From assembly GCA_031270205.1 (NCBI GenBank), contig JAISYA010000238.1:1-5936 (forward strand): a stretch of DNA of 5,936 nucleotides. The letters run 5' to 3'. Both the position numbers and the translations under genes were made by a program. The notes below the pieces were generated by a model. It was not told the origin of the DNA and did not search any database. It saw only the letters and a list, made by a program, of their open reading frames with translations. The DNA is from Treponema sp. GTDB lineage: Bacteria; Spirochaetota; Spirochaetia; Treponematales; Breznakiellaceae. This document shows, piece by piece, positions 1 to 4,792 of this stretch; position 1 is the first letter of the stretch, and each line of letters opens with the position of its first letter.

Positions 1-78
1 CCGGGAACATTTGAATGGTATACGGGCTTCGCCCTGCCGGACGGCAAGGCGAAAGCTCCGTATACCCCATTTCGTTAG
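1..78 (+). CDS. Possible 3' end of an unidentified plus-strand gene
   Basis: Frame 1 is open from the window edge to a TAG at 76-78 and encodes 25 residues (begins PGTFEWYTGF, ends PYTPFR). The composition looks protein-like, but this is too short to assign a family. The stop overlaps the minus-strand trpB stop (75-77), so the two genes would be convergent and touching. Against it, positions 17-66 of the same stretch form a long hairpin, which would be more usual in a region after a gene than inside one. I cannot decide between a real C-terminus and a non-coding hairpin element; no function is proposed. Confidence 0.35.
   Translation, partial: PGTFEWYTGFALPDGKAKAPYTPFR
17..66. repeat. Long interrupted hairpin between convergent genes
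   Basis: The arms GGTATACGG (17-25) and CCGTATACC (58-66) pair over 9 bp. The pairing continues inward: 26-29 with 53-56, 30-33 with 48-51, and 35-38 with 43-46, closing on the tetraloop GGAC (39-42). Two single-base bulges and one mismatch interrupt about 21 base pairs. Neither side is followed by a T-run, so it is not a classical intrinsic terminator. It could still block read-through or stabilise mRNA 3' ends, or be a copy of a dispersed palindromic repeat. Confidence 0.6.
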
Positions 79-1454
79 CTGTTCTGCGGAATGGCGGGAA
101 TAGTCGCAAACCCGCGCGCCAGGTCCTCATCGCTGGGAATTGAGTCGCTCATGGTTTTTGCGTTGTAGCTCGTGTACGCGGTCATGTCAAAATAGCCCGT
201 GCCCGAAAGTCCGAAAAGAATGGTCTTTTTTTCGCCGGTTCTTTTACATTCAAGCGCTTCGTCAATCACGGCGCGGATAGCGTGCGATGACTCCGGCGCG
301 GGAAGGATGCCCTCAATTTTGGCAAACTGTATCGCCGCGTCAAACACCGTGTTTTGCACATAACTGCGCGCTTCAAGGCAGCCGTCTTTATAGAGCCTGG
401 ACAGTACGGAATTCATGCCGTGATAACGCAGTCCGCCCGCGTGGTTTGCCGAAGGTATAAAGCCGTTTCCCAGCGTGAACATACGGATGAGCGGCGTGGT
501 CTGCGCCGTGTCGCCAAAGTCATACGCATAACGCCCCCGCGTGAACGACGGGCATGAGACAGGCTCCGCCGCAATAAAGCGCGTGTTTGACGCGCCGTTG
601 ATTTTTTCGCCCATGAACGGCGCGATTAAGCCGCCCAAATTGGAGCCGCCGCCCGCGCAGCCGATGATGATGTCAGGCTTGATCCCGTATTTATCCAACG
701 CCGCCTTTGCTTCCTGCCCGATGATCGACTGATGCAGAAGTACGTGGTTAAGCACGCTGCCCAGTACATAGCGGCACTTGTCGGTTTTTACGGCCCGCTC
801 TATGGCTTCCGAAATGGCGCAGCCCAGCGAGCCGCCGGTATTCGGATTGTCCGCGAGAATTTTCCTGCCCGACTCTGTGGTGTCCGAAGGCGAAGGAATC
901 AGGTTTGCGCCGTAGGTTTCGATGAGCGCCTTGCGGTAGGGTTTTTGCTCTGAACTCACCTTAACCATGAACACCGTCAAGTCAATGCCGTAAAAGGCGC
1001 AGGCCATCGCCATTGCGGAACCCCACTGCCCCGCGCCCGTTTCGGTGGTGAGCGACGTGAGTCCTTCTTCCTTTGCGTAATACGCCTGCGCCGCCGCCGA
1101 ATTGAGTTTGTGCGAGCCGGACGTGTTGTTGCCCTCAAACTTATAGTAGATTTCCGCCGGCGTATCGAGGACTTTCTCCAGAAAATACGCGCGGATAAGC
1201 GGAGCAGGGCGGTAGGCGCGGTAAAATTCCTGCAAACCTTCGGGGATGGGAATAAGAAGCGTACTATCGTCCAATTCCTGGTCGATGCAGCCCTTGCAAA
1301 ATACCGGCGCAAGGTCCGCCGCCGTTACCGGCTGCAACGTCCCCGGATGCAAAATGGGGTCCGGCTTGTTTTTCATTGCCGCCCGCAGGTTGTACCAGGC
1401 TTTGGGCAGCTCATCCTCCGCAAGATACAGCCTGGTGGGGATTTTTTGTGTCAT
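75..1454 (-). CDS. trpB: Tryptophan synthase beta chain, TrpB2 type (PLP enzyme)
   Basis: The product is a 459-residue pyridoxal-phosphate lyase predicted to condense indole with L-serine to give tryptophan in the cytoplasm. Visible hallmarks are the PLP-lysine motif SGSHKLNSA (K116), the segment LTTETGAGQWG with the catalytic glutamate (E138), and the glycine-rich phosphate-binding loop GCAGGGSNLGG at about 265-275. The length exceeds the roughly 400 residues of TrpB1, and the N-terminal segment (LYLAEDELPKAWYNLRAAM) is typical of the TrpB2 subfamily, which usually acts without tight TrpA coupling and may salvage indole. No trpA is adjacent. The ATG at 1454 is chosen because AAGGAG (complement of 1461-1466) lies 6 nt before it; an in-frame TTG at 1472 would put that site inside the gene. 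It is tandem with, but 139 bp from, the upstream regulator gene and has its own likely promoter. A direct role in the microcompartment is not evident. Confidence 0.93.
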   Translation of the reverse strand: MTQKIPTRLYLAEDELPKAWYNLRAAMKNKPDPILHPGTLQPVTAADLAPVFCKGCIDQELDDSTLLIPIPEGLQEFYRAYRPAPLIRAYFLEKVLDTPAEIYYKFEGNNTSGSHKLNSAAAQAYYAKEEGLTSLTTETGAGQWGSAMAMACAFYGIDLTVFMVKVSSEQKPYRKALIETYGANLIPSPSDTTESGRKILADNPNTGGSLGCAISEAIERAVKTDKCRYVLGSVLNHVLLHQSIIGQEAKAALDKYGIKPDIIIGCAGGGSNLGGLIAPFMGEKINGASNTRFIAAEPVSCPSFTRGRYAYDFGDTAQTTPLIRMFTLGNGFIPSANHAGGLRYHGMNSVLSRLYKDGCLEARSYVQNTVFDAAIQFAKIEGILPAPESSHAIRAVIDEALECKRTGEKKTILFGLSGTGYFDMTAYTSYNAKTMSDSIPSDEDLARGFATIPAIPQNS

Positions 1455-1460
1455 ACTAAA

Positions 1461-1466
1461 CTCCTT
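1461..1466 (-). promoter_or_regulatory. Ribosome binding site of trpB
   Basis: On the minus strand the sequence is AAGGAG, 6 nt before the ATG at 1454. It decides against the longer TTG start at 1472. Confidence 0.8.
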
Positions 1467-1481
1467 GAACAAAATAATAAC

Positions 1482-1517
1482 GTTTCTATAAAAAGAAGCG
1501 TTTCTCTCAATAGAAAC
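1482..1517 (-). repeat. GTTTCT/AGAAAC repeats in the trpB leader
   Basis: On the plus strand GTTTCT occurs at 1482-1487 and 1500-1505, and AGAAAC at 1512-1517. The outer pair is longer: GTTTCTAT (1482-1489) is the exact inverse of ATAGAAAC (1510-1517). In trpB mRNA the first arm (1517-1510) can pair either with 1505-1500 (6 bp, 6-nt loop) or with 1489-1482 (8 bp, 20-nt loop), so the two hairpins exclude each other. This could be a leader switch, or equally an operator with direct and inverted half-sites. No known riboswitch or T-box consensus was recognised. Confidence 0.45.
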
Positions 1518-1546
1518 AAAATAACGAAAAAAAATTTTTTTGTCAA
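1518..1546 (-). promoter_or_regulatory. Predicted trpB promoter
   Basis: Minus-strand TTGACA (complement of 1541-1546) is a perfect -35 box. With a 17-nt spacer the -10 would be TATTTT (1518-1523), a 4/6 match. The spacer is an unusual A-run followed by a T-run (complement of 1527-1540), which suggests bent DNA. Transcription would start near 1511, at the beginning of the repeat-rich leader. Confidence 0.45.
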
Positions 1547-1555
1547 GGCTTTTTT

Positions 1556-1589
1556 CGCAAATTTATCGCAAAAAATTCCGCAAATTTGC
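1556..1589. repeat. Three helically phased CGCAAA repeats
   Basis: CGCAAA begins at 1556, 1567 and 1579, with spacings of 11 and 12 nt, or about one helical turn. The last copy lies in the perfect palindrome GCAAATTTGC (1580-1589), and GCAAATTT (1557-1564) is the inverse of AAATTTGC (1582-1589). The array sits just upstream of the trpB -35 box, between the regulator's stop codon and the trpB promoter. It could be a binding site for a regulator, an UP-like AT-rich element, or a weak terminator stem for the regulator gene. Confidence 0.4.
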
Positions 1590-1593
1590 CCTT

Positions 1594-2376
1594 TTATACA
1601 ATAATAAGTTCAAGGCCCTCGTTCAAAATGAATTCTTTGTATTCCGGCGGAATTCCCGAATCGGTAATGATAATGCGGAAGTCGCGGACTTCGGTTATGT
1701 GGGCGGAGCAGACTTTGCCGAATTTAGACGAATCGATCAACAAGACGCTTGTCATGCTGGATTTGATCGCCGCCCGCTTTGTTTCCACTTCGTAATGAAA
1801 GGCGCTGGTTATTCCCAGGCTTGAGTGAAAACCTCCCGCCGAAATAAACGCTTTGGACGCCCGGCTGCTTTTGATAATGTCCACGTTCAGGTTGCTTTCG
1901 CACATTTGGGTTTCGGGGTGAAATATGCCGCCCTGGACCAGTATGCTGTTCCCTGTTTTTTGTATAAGCTCCTGCATTACGTTGAGGGACCAGCAAATGA
2001 TTGTGAGGTTCTGGTTTGCCGGAATCTCGCGGGCAAGGTAGAAAATCGAAGTACCCGAATCCAGCATTATGGTTTCCTGGGGCAGGAGAAGCTCAACGGC
2101 TTTTTTGGCGATGCGGATTTTTTCTTCCCGGTGCAGAATGGCCTGTTGCTGCAGGTAGTAGTCATTTGGACCGGTGTCTTTTTCGAGAAAACGAGGATCA
2201 ACTACCGCGCCTCCGTGGTAAAACTGTACGATGCCCTGCCCGGCAAGGTATTCCAGGTCCCGCCGTACCGTCATTGTGGATACCTTGAGCGTTTCGGACA
2301 GGGCTTTGATGCTTAACACGCTGTCTGTTTTGAACAAAGAGATGATTTTGTCGCGCCGTCTGTCTATCTTTCCCAT
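1594..2376 (-). CDS. DeoR-family transcriptional regulator, probable BMC operon repressor
   Basis: This 260-residue protein has the normal DeoR-family length and layout. The N-terminal winged helix-turn-helix spans about 1-57, with recognition-helix segment VSTMTVRRDLEYL at 32-44 and the wing ending YHGGAV. The C-terminal effector domain (about 75-250, the DeoRC fold related to sugar-phosphate isomerases) shows the LDSGTS motif at 105-110 and the ETKRAAIKSS segment near 198-207. Family members usually bind a phosphorylated sugar. It is divergent from the aldolase/shell operon across 135 bp, the typical position for a local repressor, so the likely effector is a sugar phosphate such as deoxyribose 5-phosphate (inference). 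The ATG at 2376 is the only reasonable start: an in-frame stop lies two codons upstream and no Shine-Dalgarno sequence precedes it. Confidence 0.9.
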   Translation of the reverse strand: MGKIDRRRDKIISLFKTDSVLSIKALSETLKVSTMTVRRDLEYLAGQGIVQFYHGGAVVDPRFLEKDTGPNDYYLQQQAILHREEKIRIAKKAVELLLPQETIMLDSGTSIFYLAREIPANQNLTIICWSLNVMQELIQKTGNSILVQGGIFHPETQMCESNLNVDIIKSSRASKAFISAGGFHSSLGITSAFHYEVETKRAAIKSSMTSVLLIDSSKFGKVCSAHITEVRDFRIIITDSGIPPEYKEFILNEGLELIIV

Positions 2377-2378
2377 CT

Positions 2379-2412
2379 GTTATGATTATAACATAATAAC
2401 ACTGAAAATAAC
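2379..2412. promoter_or_regulatory. Candidate operator: ATAAC repeats over the regulator promoter
   Basis: GTTAT (2379-2383) is followed by ATAAC at 2388-2392, 2396-2400 and 2408-2412, giving an imperfect inverted repeat plus direct repeats. They overlap the predicted regulator promoter and lie upstream of the aldolase promoter, as expected for an autoregulating DeoR-type protein. The DNA here is very AT-rich, so chance matches are possible. Confidence 0.4.
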
Positions 2413-2422
2413 ATTTTGTCAA
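2385..2422 (-). promoter_or_regulatory. Predicted regulator promoter(s), possibly leaderless
   Basis: Two overlapping solutions exist on the minus strand. TGTTATAAT (complement of 2385-2393) is a perfect extended -10; it would start transcription only 1-3 nt before the ATG at 2376. Alternatively TTGACA (complement of 2417-2422) pairs with TATTAT (complement of 2393-2398) over an 18-nt spacer, giving a leader of about 10 nt. Either way the mRNA leader would be very short, consistent with the missing Shine-Dalgarno sequence. Confidence 0.45.
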
Positions 2423-2461
2423 GAAGTTTTGAGAAAAAAACGACAAAAGCGCAAAATAATA

Positions 2462-2490
2462 TTGACAATGATCGATTTTTACCATACCAT
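2462..2490 (+). promoter_or_regulatory. Predicted promoter of the microcompartment operon
   Basis: A perfect TTGACA at 2462-2467 is followed, after 17 nt, by TACCAT at 2485-2490 (4/6 match to TATAAT). Transcription would start near 2497, leaving a short leader that begins just before the GAGGAG ribosome binding site at 2499-2504. Confidence 0.5.
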
Positions 2491-2511
2491 GAATATTTGA
2501 GGAGCGAGATT

Positions 2512-3360
2512 ATGGATATCAATGAAATTGTAAAAGAAGTTACCAAAAGTGTGATGGAAAAGGTCGGCTCGAATGCCCCGGCCTTTTCCGCCGCTCCGGG
2601 GGCAGGCGGCGCCGCTTATGACGCGAGTTATGCCCAATATATGGACCATACGGTACTCAAACCGGAAACGGTCAAAGCGACTTTGAAGAAATTCTGCGAC
2701 GAGGCGAAGCAGTACCACTTCGCCTCGGTGTGCGTGAACCCCGCCAATGTTCCCTATGTGGCGGCCCAGTTAAAGGGAAGCGGCGTCAAGACCTGTTCCG
2801 TTATCGGTTTTCCCCTGGGGGCGACCACCCCTTTTGTCAAGGCGGCAGAAGCTACCGAGGCGATTAAAAACGGCGCCGAGGAAGTGGACATGGTTATCAA
2901 TATCGGCGCTCTTAAAGACAGGGAATACGATGTTGTCTATAACGACATACTTGCCGTGGTCAGCGCCGCCCATCCCGCCGCCATCGTCAAGGTGATCATC
3001 GAAACCAGCGCCCTGACCGACGAGGAAAAAGTCGCCGCCTGTACCCTCGCGAAACGGGCCGGGGCGGATTTTGTCAAAACCTCGACCGGCTTCGGCGCGG
3101 GCGGAGCTACCGTGGAAGACGTTAAACTGATGAAGCAGACCGTGGGCGACGGGGTCAGGATAAAGGCCTCAACCGGAATCAACGACCGGCGCGTCTGCGA
3201 CGAGATGCTCAAGGCGGGGGCGGTGCGTATGGGGACCAGCAAGGGAATAAAAATTGTCAACGGGGAAATGGATCCCCGGCCCGAAGACTGCGAAAAATGC
3301 GGCAAATGCTCGGCGAAATGTCCCGCAGGACTGGTTACCATTACCAAGCAGTCTTATTAA
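2512..3360 (+). CDS. deoC: Deoxyribose-phosphate aldolase with encapsulation peptide and Cys-rich tail
   Basis: This 282-residue class I aldolase is predicted to cleave 2-deoxyribose 5-phosphate to glyceraldehyde 3-phosphate and acetaldehyde. The TIM-barrel core (about 40-250) keeps the DERA catalytic set: D126 in EVDMVIN, Schiff-base K189 in DFVKTSTGF, and K218 in IKASTGIN. Two additions are notable. Residues 1-18 (MDINEIVKEVTKSVMEKV) form an amphipathic helix, followed by a Gly/Ala/Pro linker to about 38, the layout of a BMC encapsulation peptide. Residues 260-270 carry CX2CX2CX3C followed by proline, a ferredoxin-like [4Fe-4S] motif not normal for DERA. The usual KASGGIR loop is KASTGIN here, altering residues near the phosphate site. 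The ATG at 2512 follows GAGGAG (2499-2504) by 7 nt. It is the first gene of the shell operon, so it is probably the lumenal core enzyme. Confidence 0.93.
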   Translation: MDINEIVKEVTKSVMEKVGSNAPAFSAAPGAGGAAYDASYAQYMDHTVLKPETVKATLKKFCDEAKQYHFASVCVNPANVPYVAAQLKGSGVKTCSVIGFPLGATTPFVKAAEATEAIKNGAEEVDMVINIGALKDREYDVVYNDILAVVSAAHPAAIVKVIIETSALTDEEKVAACTLAKRAGADFVKTSTGFGAGGATVEDVKLMKQTVGDGVRIKASTGINDRRVCDEMLKAGAVRMGTSKGIKIVNGEMDPRPEDCEKCGKCSAKCPAGLVTITKQSY

Positions 3361-3535
3361 AAGACGATGAACAAAACGGCGCTGTGCCGGCGGGCCTCCG
3401 CAAGGGGCCGCGTGATCCGGTAAGCGGGCGGGATAGCAACAATGCCCTGGGGCACGGCGAAAAACAGCGTACCGCGGGAAGGGGTTGTATCAGTCCCGCG
3501 GTAACGGACCGGACAAAAGAAAAAGGGATACAGAT
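3361..3535 (+). other. GC-rich untranslated gap with hairpins between aldolase and shell genes
   Basis: No convincing gene is seen here. The stretch contains a 6-bp hairpin at 3393-3409 (GGCCTC/GGGGCC, one G-T pair) and a strong one at 3470-3503. It is much longer than the other gaps in the operon, marking a boundary between the enzyme and shell parts. It could be the remains of a lost gene or a processing and stability region. Confidence 0.5.
3470..3503 (+). promoter_or_regulatory. Strong 10-bp hairpin before the first shell gene
   Basis: TACCGCGGGA (3470-3479) pairs perfectly with TCCCGCGGTA (3494-3503) around a 14-nt loop. No T-run follows, so full intrinsic termination is unlikely; an mRNA processing, stabilising or attenuation role is more plausible. 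It ends 32 nt before the P1 start codon and leaves that gene's ribosome binding site free. Confidence 0.55.
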
Positions 3536-3844
3536 ATGCAAATCGCACGAGTAGTCGGCACGGTGGTAAGCACCAACAAATCTGAAAAACTCAACGGCCT
3601 CAAACTGCTTCTGACGCGGAACATCGATCTTGACACGTTTCAGGAAAAAGGCGCCCCTGTGGTAAGCATCGACGCGGTCGGCGCGGGAGAAGGAGAGGTA
3701 GTGATGACGGTCGGCGGCTCTTCTTCACGGCAGACCAGTATCACCGAAAACAAACCGGCGGACAGTACCATTATCGCCATTATTGATTATATCGACATGA
3801 ATCAAAAACGGATTTTTGATAAGCATACCGAGGACCTGAAATGA
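3536..3844 (+). CDS. BMC-P shell vertex protein P1 (EutN/CcmL family)
   Basis: This 102-residue EutN/CcmL (Pfam EutN_CcmL) protein should form pentamers that cap the vertices of the polyhedral shell. Family features are the N-terminal strand MQIARVVGTVVST, the KLNGLKLLL turn, DAVGAGEGE at 46-54, the GGSSSRQT loop at 60-67 (family GSSAR-type), and PADSTIIAIIDYID at 74-87. A charged C-terminal tail (NQKRIFDKHTEDLK) extends beyond the usual end near residue 88. The ATG is preceded by AAAGGG with about 8 nt spacing, a moderate site, and the homology begins at this methionine. Among the three P proteins it is the closest to the family consensus, so it is the best candidate for the main vertex protein. 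Confidence 0.92.
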   Translation: MQIARVVGTVVSTNKSEKLNGLKLLLTRNIDLDTFQEKGAPVVSIDAVGAGEGEVVMTVGGSSSRQTSITENKPADSTIIAIIDYIDMNQKRIFDKHTEDLK

Positions 3845-3894
3845 TCGGGGCAGAATTAGTTTTGGAACAGGCACAGATAGTATAGGAGTGTACG

Positions 3895-4188
3895 ATGAAA
3901 GAAGCATTGGGAATGGTAGAAACCAAAGGGCTTATCGGGGCGATTGAAGCCGCCGACGCCATGGTCAAGGCCGCCAACGTGGCGCTTATCGGCAAACAGC
4001 AGATAGGCTCGGGACTGGTAACGGTCATGGTACGGGGTGATGTCGGGGCCGTCAAGGCCGCGGTTGACGCCGGAGCGGAGGCGGCAAAACGGGTGGGCAA
4101 CCTGTACGGGGTGCATGTTATTCCCCGGCCCCACAATGACGTGGAAGGGATACTGCCGACCGCGCCCGCCGCAAAGACGGTAAAGTAG
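3895..4188 (+). CDS. BMC-H hexameric shell protein H1 (PduA/EutM/CcmK family)
   Basis: This 97-residue single-domain BMC protein should form hexamers tiling the shell facets. It is very similar to PduA/PduJ: KEALGMVETKGLIGAIEAAD at the N-terminus, the edge lysine K25 in AMVKAAN, pore loop IGSGL with G38-S39-G40, VRGDVGAVKAA at 46-56, and HVIPRPHNDVE at 74-84 including the edge arginine R78. The GSG pore is the type associated with passage of small polar metabolites. The C-terminal tail (TAPAAKTVK) is 8 residues longer than that of H2. TAGGAG (3883-3888) lies 6 nt before the ATG, a good site suited to a major shell component. It sits 50 bp after P1, and its stop overlaps the GTG of P2 by one base. 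Confidence 0.96.
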   Translation: MKEALGMVETKGLIGAIEAADAMVKAANVALIGKQQIGSGLVTVMVRGDVGAVKAAVDAGAEAAKRVGNLYGVHVIPRPHNDVEGILPTAPAAKTVK

Positions 4189-4454
4189 TGTATACGGGAA
4201 GGGTCACCGGCACGGTGGTCGCCACAATCAAAGAGGAAAACCTTCAGGGTATCCCCCTGCTCACCGTGAAACTCATCGAAAACGGGCAGGAGGGCAAGAC
4301 CATTGTCGCCGCCGATTCGAGGCGCCAGGCCGGCCCCGGCGATTTGGTATACCTTATCGGTTCCAAGGAAGCCGCGAAGATGTTCCGCAAGGAGCTGACG
4401 CCGGTCGATTCGGCAATCGTGGGCTTTATCGATACCTATAACGAAGAACTGTAA
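4188..4454 (+). CDS. BMC-P shell vertex protein P2 (EutN/CcmL family)
   Basis: This 88-residue EutN/CcmL-family protein is a predicted pentamer. The homology runs from GRVTGTVVATIKEENLQG through ADSRRQAGPGDLVYLIGS (42-59) to PVDSAIVGFIDTY (72-84). The usual GSSAR-like loop is replaced by GSKEAAKMF, a change at the segment that lines pentamer contacts and the pore region. The start is GTG at 4188, whose G is the last base of the H1 stop codon, and only a weak GACGG precedes it, so translation is probably coupled to H1 and modest. That fits a minor vertex component. Confidence 0.9.
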   Translation: MYTGRVTGTVVATIKEENLQGIPLLTVKLIENGQEGKTIVAADSRRQAGPGDLVYLIGSKEAAKMFRKELTPVDSAIVGFIDTYNEEL

Positions 4455-4455
4455 G

Positions 4456-4495
4456 CGCGCCGGGCGGGCGCGGCAGCCGTCCTTTTGAGAGGACG
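4456..4495 (+). promoter_or_regulatory. Two tandem hairpins between P2 and H2
   Basis: The first stem is CGCGCC (4456-4461) with GGCGCG (4467-4472) around a 5-nt loop. The second is CGTCCT (4478-4483) with AGGACG (4490-4495) around a 6-nt loop. No T-run follows. They fill most of the 61-bp gap and end 7 nt before the H2 ribosome binding site, so they may define a processed 5' end or stabilise the H2 message. Confidence 0.45.
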
Positions 4496-4502
4496 AAATA
4501 CG

Positions 4503-4508
4503 AGGAGG
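4503..4508 (+). promoter_or_regulatory. Consensus ribosome binding site of H2
   Basis: A full AGGAGG lies 7 nt before the ATG at 4516. It is the strongest site in the operon and contrasts with the weak sites of the neighbouring P2 and P3 genes. Confidence 0.8.
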
Positions 4509-4515
4509 AAGTGAA

Positions 4516-4785
4516 ATGAAAGAAGCGCTGGGAATGGTAGAAACAAAGGGGCTTATCGGGGCAATTGAAGCCGCCGACGCCATGGTCAAGGCCGCCAATG
4601 TGCGCCTTATCGGCAAAGAGCAGATCGGTTCCGGTTTGGTAACGGTCATGGTGCGGGGCGATACCGGAGCGGTCAAAGCCGCCGTGGACGCGGGCGCCGC
4701 CGCCGCCAAGGTTGTGGGAGAACTGTACGGCATCCATGTGATTCCTTCTCCCCATGACGATGTGGAAGGAATACTGCCCAAATAG
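4516..4785 (+). CDS. BMC-H hexameric shell protein H2 (PduA/EutM/CcmK family)
   Basis: This 89-residue BMC-domain protein is a close paralogue of H1: the first 29 residues are identical and most of the rest matches, also at the DNA level, pointing to duplication within this operon. It keeps K25 and the G38-S39-G40 pore. Differences from H1 are A30 to R, Q35 to E, V50 to T, R66 to V, N69 to E and, most notably, R78 to S (HVIPSPHDD). In PduA the equivalent arginine (R79) sits at the hexamer-hexamer interface, so H2 may tile differently or mainly co-assemble with H1. It lacks the C-terminal tail of H1. The ATG follows a consensus AGGAGG. Confidence 0.96.
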   Translation: MKEALGMVETKGLIGAIEAADAMVKAANVRLIGKEQIGSGLVTVMVRGDTGAVKAAVDAGAAAAKVVGELYGIHVIPSPHDDVEGILPK

Positions 4786-4792
4786 GCTTGCG

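Noticed and set aside
75..1454. trpB as a cargo enzyme of the microcompartment
   Set aside because: It is on the opposite strand with its own promoter and shows no clear encapsulation peptide followed by a linker. Only weak shared promoter words link it to the BMC genes.
1454..1472. Alternative TTG start of trpB at 1472
   Set aside because: It would bury the AAGGAG ribosome binding site inside the coding region; the ATG at 1454 has ideal spacing.
1110..1604. Plus-strand open frame of 164 codons
   Set aside because: It lies mostly antisense to trpB, is Arg-rich and low in protein-like order, and has no ribosome binding site. It is a shadow of the real gene.
2937..3347. Minus-strand open frame of 136 codons
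   Set aside because: It is antisense to the DERA barrel, with a Ser/Pro/Thr-rich translation typical of an antisense shadow.
3367..3423. Small frame of 18 codons in the aldolase-shell gap
   Set aside because: There is no clear ribosome binding site, the product is Arg-rich, and the region is better explained by hairpins.
3470..3503. Intrinsic terminator after the aldolase gene
   Set aside because: The stem is strong, but no T-run follows and shell genes on the same strand start 32 nt later. It is kept as a hairpin of unknown role.
3780..4781. Long open frame on the minus strand (333 codons) across the shell genes
   Set aside because: It is antisense to P1, H1, P2 and H2, all with clear family homology. 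Its internal repetition simply mirrors the H1/H2 duplication, and the translation resembles no known family.
4754..4792. Upstream ATG for P3 within H2
   Set aside because: The extra 13 residues have no counterpart in EutN/CcmL proteins, and the frame lies over H2 coding sequence. The GTG at 4793 aligns with the family start.
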